The translations under genes were made by a program, and so were the position numbers. DNA of 64,000 nucleotides. Source: Mesorhizobium shangrilense. Its GTDB lineage: Bacteria; Pseudomonadota; Alphaproteobacteria; Rhizobiales; Rhizobiaceae. Location: assembly GCF_040537815.1 (NCBI RefSeq), contig NZ_JBEWSZ010000001.1, positions 930,001 through 994,000 on the forward strand, given 5' to 3'. The notes below the pieces were generated by a model. That model was not told where the DNA came from and searched no databases. It worked only from the letters and a program-made list of their open reading frames with translations. Of this stretch, positions 51,578-61,271 are shown piece by piece (position 1 is the stretch's first letter; every line of letters begins with the position of its first letter).

Positions 51578-53200
51578 TCAGCCCTGTTCCTGCATTCGGC
51601 GCGCAACAGCCCGGCGCAAATCGGGGGCGGCGGCGACCAGCGCCTTGGCCGCCTCGGATTGCGGGTGGTCGAGCACCTCGTTGGTCTTGCCGCGCTCGAC
51701 GATCTTGCCGTCATGCATGACCAGCACCTCGTCGGTGATGGCGCGCGCGACCGTCAGGTCATGGGTGATGAACAGATAGGCGATGCCGAGCTTCTGGTTG
51801 AGCTCGGCGAACAGGTCGAGGATCTGGGCGCGGATCGAGACGTCGAGCGCGGAGACCGGCTCGTCGGCGACGACAAGTTTCGGGCGCGTGATGATGGCGC
51901 GGGCGATCGACAGGCGCTGGCGCTGGCCGCCTGAGAATTCATGCGGATATTTGTCCATGTCGGAGACGTCGAGGCCGACCTCGTGGAGGGCATGCGCCAC
52001 CATTTCGCAGCGTTCGGCCTTTGTCGGCTTCCTGTCCAGGACGTGCAGTGGCTCGGAGACCAGTTTCTCGACTTTCTGGCGTGGGTCGAAGGAGCCGTAA
52101 GGATCCTGGAACACCACCTGCATGTCGCGCCGCGCCGGCTTGAGTTCGGCCTCGTTCTTGCCGGTGATGCCCTGGCCTTTGAAGTGGATCGCTCCGGACG
52201 TCGGCCGGTCCAGCGCCAGGATGATGCGGGCAAGCGTTGACTTGCCGCAACCGGAACGTCCGACCAGCGCCACCGATTGGCCCGGCGCTATCGACAGGGA
52301 AACGTCGTCGACAGCGCGGATCGGCACCGCGCGCCTGAACAGGGATGTGCGTCGGCCAGGATAATCCCGCGTGACGCCTTCGACGTCCAGCAAAGGCGTT
52401 GTCGATCCGGCATTGTGCGGCCGGGCGCGCGCCGGCACATGCATCGAGGCCTGCGCCAGCTGGCGCGTATAGGGATGAAGTTGTTCCGACAGGGTACGCG
52501 CCGTGTCGCCTGCCTCCATCACTTCGCCGCGACGCAGGATGGTGATGCGATCCGCCATTTCAGTCACGACCGCCAGGTCATGCGAGATCAGCAGCAGCCC
52601 CATATGGTTTTCGGCGACAAGGTCGCGCAGGAGGTCGAGGATCTGCGCCTGCAGCACCACGTCCAGCGCCGTGGTCGGCTCATCGGCGATCAGCAGCTTC
52701 GGCTTCAACGCACAGGCGATGGCGATGACGACGCGCTGGCGCTGGCCGCCGGACAGTTCATGCGGGTAGCGCGACAGCGGGAATTGCGCTTCGGGCAGGC
52801 CGACGCGGTCGAGCATTTTTCGCGCGCGGTCCTCGGCGCTGGCGCGGCTTGCCTTGGTGTGCCAGCGTATGCCTTCGGCAACCTGCTCTCCGATGGTCTT
52901 GACCGGATTGAGCGCCGTCATCGGCTCCTGGAAGATCATGCCGATGTCGTCGCCGCGCAGCGCGCACATCTGGTCCTCGGTCGCGGCAAGTATGTCGATC
53001 CCGTCGAATGTAACGCGCCCGCTAGCGCGCGCGGCATGGGGCAGAAGCCGCATCAGCGTCAGCGCGGTCATCGATTTTCCGGAACCGGATTCGCCGACCA
53101 GCCCCATCACTTCGCCGGGCGCCACGGAAAGTTCGATCCCCTTCAGGATCGGCGTGTCGCCGATGGTGAGCGACAGGTCCTGGATTTCCAGCAGGCTCAT
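51578..53200 (-). CDS. Dipeptide/oligopeptide ABC transporter, fused double ATPase
   Basis: A 540-residue protein with two ATP-binding cassettes (DppD and DppF type fused). First half: Walker A GESGSGKS near residue 38 and signature LSGGQRQRV near residue 160; second half: Walker A GRSGCGKS near residue 315 and FSGGQRQRLS near residue 430. The start at 53200 overlaps the DppC stop by 4 bp. It energises import through the adjacent permeases. Confidence 0.92.
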   Translation of the reverse strand: MSLLEIQDLSLTIGDTPILKGIELSVAPGEVMGLVGESGSGKSMTALTLMRLLPHAARASGRVTFDGIDILAATEDQMCALRGDDIGMIFQEPMTALNPVKTIGEQVAEGIRWHTKASRASAEDRARKMLDRVGLPEAQFPLSRYPHELSGGQRQRVVIAIACALKPKLLIADEPTTALDVVLQAQILDLLRDLVAENHMGLLLISHDLAVVTEMADRITILRRGEVMEAGDTARTLSEQLHPYTRQLAQASMHVPARARPHNAGSTTPLLDVEGVTRDYPGRRTSLFRRAVPIRAVDDVSLSIAPGQSVALVGRSGCGKSTLARIILALDRPTSGAIHFKGQGITGKNEAELKPARRDMQVVFQDPYGSFDPRQKVEKLVSEPLHVLDRKPTKAERCEMVAHALHEVGLDVSDMDKYPHEFSGGQRQRLSIARAIITRPKLVVADEPVSALDVSIRAQILDLFAELNQKLGIAYLFITHDLTVARAITDEVLVMHDGKIVERGKTNEVLDHPQSEAAKALVAAAPDLRRAVARRMQEQG

Positions 53201-54066
53201 CGCTGCCGCCGCGATTTCGGATCGATGATATCGGCGATGCCGTCGCCCAGCAGATTCAGCCCGAGAACGGTGATGACGATCGCCATGCCGGGAAAGATCG
53301 CCATCCACGGCGCCATGACCATGCGTGTCTGCGCGTCGAACAGCATGCGGCCCCAACTCGGCATCGGCGGCTGGGCACCTAGGCCCACATAAGAAAGCCC
53401 GGCCTCGGCCAGAATGCCCAGCGCGAACTGGATGGTTCCCTGTACCAGCAACAGCGTGGCGATGTTGGGCAGCACATGATCGATGGTGATGAGCGTCCTG
53501 CCCTTGCCGGCGGCTCGCGCGGCAAGGATGAATTCGCGTGGCCAGATCGCCAGTGCGCCCGCGCGGGCGACACGCGCGAACACCGGTATGTTGAAGATGC
53601 CGATGGCAATGATCGCATTGACCGCGCCCGGCCCGAAGATGGCGGTGATCATGATGGCCGAGAGCAGGGCAGGGAAGGCGAAGACGAGATCGTTGATGCG
53701 CATCAGCGCTTCGTCGACAAGACCGCCACGCGCGGCGGCAAAGGCGCCGAGAGGCACGCCGACGCCCATGCCGATGCCGACGGCGACCAACGCCACGGCG
53801 ATCGAGTTGCGGGCGCCGACCATGATCATCGACAGGATGTCACGACCGAAATGGTCGGTGCCGAACCAGTGCGCGAGCGAAGGCGCCTGCGTCTTGTCGG
53901 CGATGATCAGCCTGGTGACGTCGTATGGCGTCCAGACATACGAGACCACAGCCATTGCCAGGACCAGCAGGGTGATGACGAAGCCGGCAACGAACGCGGT
54001 ATTCTTGAATGCCTTGGCCAGGATGCCGCTGAAGGTCTCCTCGGGGATGTCGATGTGCAGTGTCAT
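53197..54066 (-). CDS. Peptide ABC transporter permease, DppC type
   Basis: A 289-residue inner membrane permease with about six helices; the EAA loop is visible as EFILAARAAGKGRTLITIDHVLPNI. The N-terminal cytoplasmic leader is typical of DppC. It overlaps DppB by 4 bp at 54063-54066. Confidence 0.92.
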   Translation of the reverse strand: MTLHIDIPEETFSGILAKAFKNTAFVAGFVITLLVLAMAVVSYVWTPYDVTRLIIADKTQAPSLAHWFGTDHFGRDILSMIMVGARNSIAVALVAVGIGMGVGVPLGAFAAARGGLVDEALMRINDLVFAFPALLSAIMITAIFGPGAVNAIIAIGIFNIPVFARVARAGALAIWPREFILAARAAGKGRTLITIDHVLPNIATLLLVQGTIQFALGILAEAGLSYVGLGAQPPMPSWGRMLFDAQTRMVMAPWMAIFPGMAIVITVLGLNLLGDGIADIIDPKSRRQR

Positions 54067-55010
54067 TGGCGGCTTCTCAGTCGCGGATCAACGACCGCGT
54101 AGGAAAGGTCGACGAGCAGGTTGACGGCGATGACCGCGGCAACCAGCAGCATGACGACGCTTTCGACCACGATCAGGTCACGCTGGGTGATCGCCTGGAA
54201 CACCAGCCGGCCGAGCCCGGGCAGGTAGAAGACATTTTCGATGATGATGGTGCCGGCAAGCAGGAAGGCGAACTGCAGGCCAAGAATGGTCAGCACGGGG
54301 ATCATCGCGTTGCGCAGCGCATGGCTCCAAAGAACGGCGCGGTAGGGCAGGCCCTTGGCGCGGGCGGTGCGGATATAATCCTCGTTCAGCACCTCGATCA
54401 GCGCCGAGCGGGTCACTCGGGCAAGAATCGCGGCCTGCGGCAGTGCAAGCGCGACCGCCGGCAGCAGCAGTGCCTTCAGCGCCGGCCATGCCCCGGCGCT
54501 CCAGCCGGGAAAGCCACCCGCCGGCACCAGCCGCAGCCAGACAGCGAAAAGATAGATCAGCATCAGCGCGAACCAGAAGTTCGGCACGGCGACGCCAAGT
54601 TGCGCGGCGCCCATCGTCATCGTGTCGCCGATCCGGCCACGCCGGCCGGCGGAGAACAGGCCGACGGGAATGGCGATGATGGTGGAGAGCGCGAGCGCGA
54701 TCAGCGCCAGCGGCAGCGAGACGACGAGCCGTTCGCGCACGAGATCGATGACCGGCACCGAATAGGTGTAGGAGCGGCCGAAATCCAGGCTCAGCAAACC
54801 GCCGGCCCAGTGCAGGTAACGGTGGATGAGGGGCGCGTTGAGGCCCATCTGGTCGCGCAGCAGCTCGACCTGGTCGGCGCTGGCATTCATGCCCAGCATC
54901 AGCCGCGCCGGATCTCCCGGAAGGATCTCCAGCACGGCGAACACCACCATGGAGGCCAGCACCAGGGTGAGCGCGGCGATAACGAGGCGCTTGAGGAGAT
55001 AGGCGGTCAT
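54063..55010 (-). CDS. Peptide ABC transporter permease, DppB type
   Basis: A 315-residue permease beginning MTAYLLKRLVIAALTLVLA. EAA-type segment NEDYIRTARAKGLPYRAVLWSHALRNA near residue 220. A repeat-containing gap of 247 bp separates it from the binding protein gene. ATG at 55010 is used over 55052. Confidence 0.9.
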   Translation of the reverse strand: MTAYLLKRLVIAALTLVLASMVVFAVLEILPGDPARLMLGMNASADQVELLRDQMGLNAPLIHRYLHWAGGLLSLDFGRSYTYSVPVIDLVRERLVVSLPLALIALALSTIIAIPVGLFSAGRRGRIGDTMTMGAAQLGVAVPNFWFALMLIYLFAVWLRLVPAGGFPGWSAGAWPALKALLLPAVALALPQAAILARVTRSALIEVLNEDYIRTARAKGLPYRAVLWSHALRNAMIPVLTILGLQFAFLLAGTIIIENVFYLPGLGRLVFQAITQRDLIVVESVVMLLVAAVIAVNLLVDLSYAVVDPRLRSRQ

Positions 55011-55068
55011 CGCGGAAGGACCGCTGCTTTGCCAAGTGCGATGACCGGGCAAAGGCAGCGTTCTGTCA

Positions 55069-55222
55069 CGCCCCCCTCTGTCCTGCCGGACATCTCCCCC
55101 TCAAGGGGGGAGATTGCGCTCTCGCCGCTGCTTTCGCCAATTGTCGAAGCTGTGTCGCAAGCGCTGAAACTGCCGATCTCCCCCCTCATGGGGGAGATGT
55201 CCGGCAGGACAGAGGGGGGCGC
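55069..55222. repeat. Inverted repeat element within the peptide transporter operon
   Basis: Two arms of about 46 bp (55069-55114 and 55176-55222) contain CCCCTCTGTCCTGCCGGACA and its complement; each also folds alone (CTCCCCC/GGGGGAG). It sits between dppA and dppB, where such a stable mRNA structure could lower permease expression relative to the binding protein. Confidence 0.8.
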
Positions 55223-55257
55223 GAAGGAGCGCAAGCGTCGCCTTTGGGCCAACTGCC

Positions 55258-56736
55258 TCAATCCGCCCACTTCACCTTCGTCAAATCATTGGCCTGGATC
55301 GGCGCGTTTTCCCACAGTCCCTGCAGCTTGGCATCCCAGACGCCGACCTTCGGCAGTTCGTAGAGGAAGCCGACCACGGCATCATCGGCCAGGATCTTCT
55401 GCGCCTGCGCGTAAAGCTCCTTGCGCTTGGCCTCGTCGGAGCTGAGGTCCAGGTCGGCGATGACTTTGTTGAAGGCCGGGTTCTGGTAATTGAAATAGTA
55501 GTCCTTGCGCGAATAGATATCGATGTCGTTGGGCTCTGTGTGCGAGACGATGGTCAGGTCGTAGTCCTTCTTGGTGAACACCTGATCCAGCCACTGCGCC
55601 CATTCGACCGGGATGATCTCCAGGTTGATGCCGACGTCACGAAGCTCCGAGGCGATGATCTCGCCGCCAAGCCGTGCGTAGGAGGGAGGTGGCAGTTTCA
55701 GCGTCGCGCTGAAGCCGTTTTCCAGGCCTGCCTCCTTCAACAGTGCCTTGGCCTTGGCGACATCGTGCGGATACCGGCCCGTGAGGTCGACATAATATTT
55801 GTTGGTCGGCGACATGTGCGAGCCGATCGGCAGACCGAGCCCAGCCGAGGCGCCGTCAATGATCGCCTTGCGATCGAGCGCGTAGGAAATCGCCTGCCGA
55901 ACCTGCAGCTTGTCGAATGGCGGCTTCTTGTTGTTGATCGACAGGATGGTTTCGCCTTCGGTCGCGCCGACCACCACCTTGAAGCGCGGATCGTCCTTGA
56001 TCTGCGCGACGCTGTCGGGATCGAAGAAGGGGAAGGCCTGGATGTCGCCGGAAAGCAGGGCCGGCACGTAGGCGGCGGCATCGGGCACAATGCGGAACTC
56101 GACCTTGTCGAGGAACACCGGAGCACCCCAGTAATGGTCGGACTTCACCAGCGTGATCGACGACCCCTTGACCCAGTTCTGGAACTTGAACGGGCCGGTA
56201 CCGATCGGTTTCTCCTTGTTGGTGTCCGCCGATTTGGGCGATACCATCACCGCGTCGCCCCAGCCCATATTGTAGAGGAAGGAGCCTTGCGGGTGCTTGA
56301 GCGTGACCTTCACAGTCGCGGGATCAATCACCTCGACGGTGTCGATGGCGGCGAACAGGCCCTTTTGCGCATTGACCGAGTTGTCGGCGCGGGCGCGGTC
56401 GAGCGAGAATTTCACGTCGTCGGCGCTGAAGTCGGCGCCGTCATGGAATTTCACGCCGGTGTGCAGCTTGAAGGTGTAGACCTTGCCGTCGTCGGAAATG
56501 GTCCAGCTTTCCGCCAGGTCCGGCAGCACTTCGCTGTTCGGTCCGATCCGGGTCAGGCCCTCGAACACATTGGCATAGAGAACCTCCTTGATCGCCGCGG
56601 CTGCACCCGCGGTCGGGTCGAGATGCGGGGGTTCGAGCGGAATGCCGATGACCAGGTCGGCTCGCGTGGCGAACGCCGAGGTTCCGGCGGCCAGTGACAA
56701 GGCGGCGGCGGCCAGAATGATCTTCCACAATTTCAT
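55258..56736 (-). CDS. Peptide ABC transporter substrate-binding protein (SBP family 5)
   Basis: A 492-residue periplasmic binding protein. A signal peptide (MKLWKIILAAAALSLAAGTSAFA) is followed by DLVIGIPLEPPHLDP, the usual start of family 5. Later landmarks are GVKFHDGADFSADDVKFSLDR and PIGTGPFKF. The gene lies downstream of an M20 peptidase in the same operon, so the solute is probably a peptide or peptide-like compound. Confidence 0.9.
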   Translation of the reverse strand: MKLWKIILAAAALSLAAGTSAFATRADLVIGIPLEPPHLDPTAGAAAAIKEVLYANVFEGLTRIGPNSEVLPDLAESWTISDDGKVYTFKLHTGVKFHDGADFSADDVKFSLDRARADNSVNAQKGLFAAIDTVEVIDPATVKVTLKHPQGSFLYNMGWGDAVMVSPKSADTNKEKPIGTGPFKFQNWVKGSSITLVKSDHYWGAPVFLDKVEFRIVPDAAAYVPALLSGDIQAFPFFDPDSVAQIKDDPRFKVVVGATEGETILSINNKKPPFDKLQVRQAISYALDRKAIIDGASAGLGLPIGSHMSPTNKYYVDLTGRYPHDVAKAKALLKEAGLENGFSATLKLPPPSYARLGGEIIASELRDVGINLEIIPVEWAQWLDQVFTKKDYDLTIVSHTEPNDIDIYSRKDYYFNYQNPAFNKVIADLDLSSDEAKRKELYAQAQKILADDAVVGFLYELPKVGVWDAKLQGLWENAPIQANDLTKVKWAD

Positions 56737-56868
56737 CGTGCAACTCCCCATAGGCTCGAACCCGGCGGATAGAAGCGTGATTTTTCAGCGGAGTAAATCG
56801 CGTTTCGTGCTGTCCGGCATCGCAAGGAGGAATGTTTTTTCCGCCAGCGGTTGTCGTCGTCGCCCGTA

Positions 56869-58149
56869 TCACCCGGCGATCTTGCCTCGCAGCAGCACGT
56901 TGAGCCCGATCGCCATCACCTTCGCCGATTCCACCATGTCGGTGATGCCTACCCACTCGTCGGGCCTGTGGGCGAGGTCGAGAATGCCCGGACCGTAGGC
57001 GATGCAGTCATAGATGTGGCCGATGCGGGCGATGTGCTTCTGGTCGTAGGTGCCGGGCGAAATCACATAATCGGGTTCGCGATCGAATATCTCCATGATG
57101 CCCTTGGCCACCGCCTTCACCACCGGCGCATCGCGCTCCGTCATCAGCGGCAGCACTTCCATGATGTCGCGGATCTCGTAGTCGAACTTTTTGCGCTCGC
57201 GCTTCAGCCGATCGAGTATGTCAGTCACCTCGCTCTTGACGGTGCCGAGGTCCTCCTCGAGGAGGAAGCGGCGGTCGATGGTCAGCCGGCAGGCATCGGG
57301 CACGTTGGGCGAGGGCAGGCCGGGCCGGAAATCCTCCGTTTGGCCGCCATGGATGGAATTGATGTTCATGGTCGAACGCCTGGCGCCTTCCGGCACGACG
57401 GGCATGCGCGTCATCTTGCGATCGAGCGCCGGGAATAACTCATCCTCGAAAGCCTGCAGCACCGCGCCCATATGGCGCACCGCATTGTCGCCGAGGAACG
57501 GCATGGAGCCATGCGCGATCTCGCCCTTGGTCTCGATCTCCGCCCACCAGACGCCGCGATGGCCAAGGCAGATCCGGTCCTTATTGAGTGGTTCGGGAAT
57601 GATGACATGATCGATCCTGGGGGCGGAGAAATAGCCGAGTTTCGCCAGATGGGCGACACCGCCGAAGCCGCCGGACTCCTCGTCGACCGTGCCGGAAATC
57701 TCGATGGCGCCGGGAAAATCGGGATAGGCCTCCATGAAGGCTTCGGCGGCGATGATCGAGGCGGCGAGGCCGCCCTTCATGTCGCAGGCGCCGCGGCCAT
57801 AGACCCTGCCGTCCTTCACGACGCCGGCAAAGGGGTCGACGGTCCAGCCTTCGCCGGCTTCGACCACGTCGATATGCGAGTTGAAATGCACGCAGGCGCC
57901 GGGCGAGCGGCCGTCGAAGCGGGCGACGACGTTGACGCGCGGATAGCGGTCGGTATCGCCGGGCGTGCCTTCGGCGCGGATGAATTCGATTTCGAAACCC
58001 TGCTTCTTCAGGCGCGCGCCGATGTACTCAGCGCATAGGCGATAGGCTTCGCCGGGCGGATTGATGGTCGGAAAGCGGATCAGGTCGGCGGTCAGTGCGA
58101 CGAGGTCATCGACCCGGTCGTCCACTGCCTTGAGGAGTCGTTCGTTCAT
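56869..58149 (-). CDS. M20-family peptidase / ArgE-DapE deacylase
   Basis: A 426-residue zinc amidohydrolase. Metal ligands are the His in CVHFNSHIDVV near residue 91, the Asp in GACDMKGG near residue 122, and the Glu pair in VDEESGGFGG near residue 156. Such enzymes release amino acids from N-acyl or dipeptide substrates in the cytoplasm. It leads an operon with a peptide ABC transporter, so it likely processes what is imported. ATG at 58149 is chosen; longer ORF start 58227 adds an unlikely 26 residues. Confidence 0.87.
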   Translation of the reverse strand: MNERLLKAVDDRVDDLVALTADLIRFPTINPPGEAYRLCAEYIGARLKKQGFEIEFIRAEGTPGDTDRYPRVNVVARFDGRSPGACVHFNSHIDVVEAGEGWTVDPFAGVVKDGRVYGRGACDMKGGLAASIIAAEAFMEAYPDFPGAIEISGTVDEESGGFGGVAHLAKLGYFSAPRIDHVIIPEPLNKDRICLGHRGVWWAEIETKGEIAHGSMPFLGDNAVRHMGAVLQAFEDELFPALDRKMTRMPVVPEGARRSTMNINSIHGGQTEDFRPGLPSPNVPDACRLTIDRRFLLEEDLGTVKSEVTDILDRLKRERKKFDYEIRDIMEVLPLMTERDAPVVKAVAKGIMEIFDREPDYVISPGTYDQKHIARIGHIYDCIAYGPGILDLAHRPDEWVGITDMVESAKVMAIGLNVLLRGKIAG

Positions 58150-58370
58150 CTGGAGGATTGAGCAGTGATCGCCCTGGTTTGGCAAGCCCGCTCCCGACAA
58201 CGCCCGTGCGGCGTGTCGTTGCGGCAACTATCGCGGGAAATCGTTCAAATTCGCCGCTTTGGATTGCCCAATTCGTCAAGAACTGTGTGCTATTTCACGT
58301 ATCTGCCTCTTAAAAAATGAAAAACGACGTGAAAACATGCAGGCAGGGGCAATCAAAGGGGTTTGATCGC

Positions 58371-58802
58371 ATGAAGAAGACAGTTCTCATGGCGGCAATG
58401 CTTGTCGCGATGCTGTTCGGCTCGTCAGTTCAAGGCTGGGCCGCCAGCCTGGTTGCAAACATCGATGTGTCATCACAGACGATGACTGTGAGCAGGTACG
58501 GCGAAGTGCTTTACCGCTGGAACGTATCCACCGCCCGCAAGGGGTATTTCACGCCGCGCGGCACGTATCGGCCGCAACGGACGGAGCGGATGTGGTACTC
58601 GCGCAAATACGAGATGTCGCCGATGCCTTACTCCGTGTTCTTCCACGGCGGTTACGCCATCCACGGCACCGGCGCGGTCAGGCAGTTGGGGCGCCCGGCT
58701 TCGCATGGCTGCGTGCGACTGCAGACGGCCAATGCCGCGACCTTCTATTCGATGGTGCGGGAAGCCGGCTTCGGCAATACGCGGATCCTCATCACAAACT
58801 AA
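58371..58802 (+). CDS. L,D-transpeptidase (YkuD family)
   Basis: A 143-residue exported enzyme making 3-3 peptidoglycan cross-links or attaching proteins. Signal peptide MKKTVLMAAMLVAMLFGSSV, then the YkuD domain with the catalytic SHGCVR at residues 111-116 (nucleophile Cys114) and a conserved HG pair at HGTGA. The C-terminus EAGFGNTRILITN is repeated in decayed form at 59070. ATG at 58371 is preferred over 58317. Confidence 0.92.
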   Translation: MKKTVLMAAMLVAMLFGSSVQGWAASLVANIDVSSQTMTVSRYGEVLYRWNVSTARKGYFTPRGTYRPQRTERMWYSRKYEMSPMPYSVFFHGGYAIHGTGAVRQLGRPASHGCVRLQTANAATFYSMVREAGFGNTRILITN

Positions 58803-59063
58803 GACGGTCAAAAACTGCCGTCCCAATCGGGGCTGTGGGCACTGTTGCTGTGCCCTTCCGGCTGTATCGAGGGTCGAAATGTTGCAGGAATAGCGCAATG
58901 GTACCGAAAACAAGGGCCCTGCGCCTGGTTTGAAGCTGTTGATGCTTGCTTTGGCGCGCATGTATCGGCCAGACTTCATTCTAACATTTGCCGGGGGACG
59001 ACGGCCTTAGCCGGGGGATGCAAAACGCCGCGAAGGGGGGTCTTCGCGGCGTTTTGATTTGAT
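58770..59063. repeat. Decayed tandem-duplication unit between ldt and porin genes
   Basis: Three blocks recur in the same order: A (58770-58809, the end of the L,D-transpeptidase gene) is copied at 59070-59109; B (58875-58932, around CGAAATGTTGCAGGAATA) at 59181-59238; C (58961-59063, a tail like the end of the outer membrane gene plus terminator) at 60119-60221. Thus 58803-59307 (about 505 bp) has no gene but holds an ancient duplicate from which the gene between B and C was lost. Confidence 0.75.
59022..59060. terminator. Bidirectional terminator hairpin
   Basis: AAAACGCCGCGAAG pairs with CTTCGCGGCGTTTT and is flanked by T-rich ends. An almost identical hairpin closes the outer membrane gene at 60178-60213; this one belongs to the lost first copy. 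Confidence 0.85.
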
Positions 59064-59307
59064 GGCCGTTTCGGCAATACGCTGATCCTCATTACGAACC
59101 AAGACAGCCAGCGACTTGGGCTCTGCCAGGAGCTCAGGCGCTCATCGGCGTCGCTGTATCCTTCGGGGTCTGCCGATACCCGAAATGTTGCAGGAATATC
59201 CCAATGGTACCGAAAACCACAGCGCTGCGCCTGGCCTGATCCCGCCGGTGGCTTGCTTGAACACTTATTGGTGGTACATCCCGGATAGGCAACCTGAGGG
59301 GATTCTA

Positions 59308-60156
59308 ATGTACAGACTGCTTATGGGCGCGGCGATCGCGGCAACAGCCACCTCGGCCTTCGCTGCGGACGCGGTATCTCCGATCGTCATGGACCAGCCC
59401 ATCGCCGCCCCGCACATTTCCGGCTATGTCGAGGCTTACCTTGGTGGATTGTATCTGACTGTCCCTGGCGACCATGCAACGGCGACCACCGCAGGCGGCG
59501 CGGGCCGCGTGAATTTCCCTATAGATCCCCGCTGGAACATCCAGACCGACGCAATGGTCGATTCTCTCTGGCTTCAGGGTCAGAATCTTTACGGCTATGG
59601 CGGCGCCGTCCATGCCTATTGGCGTGATCCGAGCGCCTATGCGCTGGGCGGCTTCGCGACGATCACCGGCTATGGCGGCGACGGGATCGGCGGCGAAAGC
59701 ATCTATAACTTTACGGCCGGCCCCGAAGCCCAAGTCTACCTGGGCAATGTGACCCTTTATGGCCAAGTGTATTACGGGCAGTTGCGCGCTAACGGCTCCT
59801 CCGACCATTTTGACGACTGGGGCGGTCGTGGCGTCGTTCGCTACTTTGCCCGGGACAACCTTCGTTTCGATGCGGAACTGGGCTTTTCGAACCTGTCCAT
59901 ATCCGGCGAGCATCTCAACACCGTCAGCGGCGCGCTCCAGGCCATGTACCGGTTTTCCGGGACGCCGCTTTCAGTGTTTGGACGCTACCAGTTGGATCAT
60001 GAGACCTTTAGCGGCAGCAGCGGAAGCATTAACATCCACAAATACGTGATTGGGCTGCGGGCAAGCTTCGGTTCGGACACGTTGATTGATGAAGATCGCA
60101 ACGGCGCCACGATGGACACGTATCGGCCAAACTTTATTCTGCCATTTGCTGGGTGA
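59308..60156 (+). CDS. Outer membrane beta-barrel protein (OmpA-like/porin family)
   Basis: A 282-residue protein. Signal peptide MYRLLMGAAIAATATSAFA, then alternating beta-strand-like segments rich in Gly and aromatic residues (GYVEAYLGGLYLTVPGD, VYLGNVTLYGQVYYGQLRANG, YRFSGTPLSVFGRYQLDH) and a C-terminus ending NFILPFAG. The real start is 59308; the longer frame from 59116 is duplicated leader DNA. Function beyond an outer membrane barrel cannot be given. Confidence 0.82.
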   Translation: MYRLLMGAAIAATATSAFAADAVSPIVMDQPIAAPHISGYVEAYLGGLYLTVPGDHATATTAGGAGRVNFPIDPRWNIQTDAMVDSLWLQGQNLYGYGGAVHAYWRDPSAYALGGFATITGYGGDGIGGESIYNFTAGPEAQVYLGNVTLYGQVYYGQLRANGSSDHFDDWGGRGVVRYFARDNLRFDAELGFSNLSISGEHLNTVSGALQAMYRFSGTPLSVFGRYQLDHETFSGSSGSINIHKYVIGLRASFGSDTLIDEDRNGATMDTYRPNFILPFAG

Positions 60157-60177
60157 TGAAGGCTTAGGCGGGGATGC

Positions 60178-60213
60178 AAAACGCCGCGAAGAGGGATCTT
60201 CGCGGCGTTTTGA
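60178..60213 (+). terminator. Rho-independent terminator after outer membrane protein gene
   Basis: AAAACGCCGCGAAG, a short loop and CTTCGCGGCGTTTTG form a strong stem 22 bp after the stop. It could also serve the convergent lpxXL gene ending at 60277. Confidence 0.85.
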
Positions 60214-60276
60214 TTTGATGCATGGGTTATTGCGTGAGTGGCAGGAAAAGATGGCTGCCAAGACGACGCGGCTGAC

Positions 60277-61263
60277 TTAGCCTGCTTCGGTTGCCTCGGC
60301 CCGCCGCTTGCGCCGGCCGCCAGTAATTTCCCACCTCTTGTGGAACCACATCCACTGGCCTGGATCCTCGCGCACCCAGCGCTCGACGACGTCGTTGAGA
60401 AGCTGGGTGGTGGCGTGGACGTCGACGCTGCCGCTGCTTGTGCGCGGCAATGACAGCTTGTCTTCGATCTCGAGCCGAAAACGGTTGCCTGGAAGCCTCA
60501 CGCAGCGCGCCGGGTAGACGTCGCACTCGTAGTGACGGGCAAGGGTGGCCAGCACCCGGTTGCTCTGGCAGGGACGGCCGAAGAATGTCGTATCGAGACC
60601 GTTCGAGAATTTCTGGTCGACGAGGACGCCGATATTGCCGCCGTTTTCCAACACACCCGCCAGCGCGAAGGAGGCGCCGGTCGAAGATGGCAGCAGCGAT
60701 CCCATTGTCGAGCGCCGCGTCGAGAGGATGTAGTCGGCGAGGTAGGGGTTGTTGGGTGGGCGAAACAGCGCCGTGATGTTCATGCCGAAGGTGGCGGCAG
60801 CCACCGGCAGCAGTTCGAAATTGCCGAGATGCCCGGTGAAGACGATATGCGGCTTCTGCTCGCCGGCGATCTCGACGAAATGCTCGATACCCTTGACCTC
60901 GACACGGCCCGGCTTCGTCGCGGCCGGGTCATAGTCGAACAGGGCGTCGAGAAAGATGTATTCAGCGGCAAGGCGGGCCATGTTGCCCCACATGTCCGAT
61001 GCGATCGCCTGGATCTCGCCGTCGCTCTTTTCAGGATAAGCCTTGCGCAGATTGTCGAGGGCGACGTCATGGCGGCCCACCCATGGGCCAATGCGCCGGG
61101 CGATCCGGTCGGCAAAATTGAGCGCGCTGTCGGCGGGCAGCAGGCGCAGCACCGAGATAATCAGCATCGCAGCCCGCGCCACCAGCCAGTAGTTGAGCTG
61201 GCGAAGCTGCCTGCCGTAGCGAAACGCCAGGTCGCGGCGGGCCTTCTTGAACATGTTGGTCAA
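60277..61263 (-). CDS. lpxXL: Lipid A very-long-chain acyltransferase
   Basis: A 328-residue HtrB/LpxL-family acyltransferase. The catalytic HX4E motif is FTGHLGNFELL near residue 144, and the LLPSSTGA and GVLVDQKF segments are family landmarks. Its place after fabF1XL and the alcohol dehydrogenase matches the rhizobial cluster that transfers 27-hydroxyoctacosanoate from acyl carrier protein AcpXL to lipid A in the inner membrane. A single N-terminal membrane anchor (YWLVARAAMLIISVL) is visible. Confidence 0.9.
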   Translation of the reverse strand: MTNMFKKARRDLAFRYGRQLRQLNYWLVARAAMLIISVLRLLPADSALNFADRIARRIGPWVGRHDVALDNLRKAYPEKSDGEIQAIASDMWGNMARLAAEYIFLDALFDYDPAATKPGRVEVKGIEHFVEIAGEQKPHIVFTGHLGNFELLPVAAATFGMNITALFRPPNNPYLADYILSTRRSTMGSLLPSSTGASFALAGVLENGGNIGVLVDQKFSNGLDTTFFGRPCQSNRVLATLARHYECDVYPARCVRLPGNRFRLEIEDKLSLPRTSSGSVDVHATTQLLNDVVERWVREDPGQWMWFHKRWEITGGRRKRRAEATEAG

Positions 61264-61271
61264 GGCCGGTC

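Noticed and set aside
55153..55160. A further copy of TTGCGACA
   Set aside because: It lies inside the intergenic repeat of the peptide transporter operon and is not linked to the corrinoid genes.
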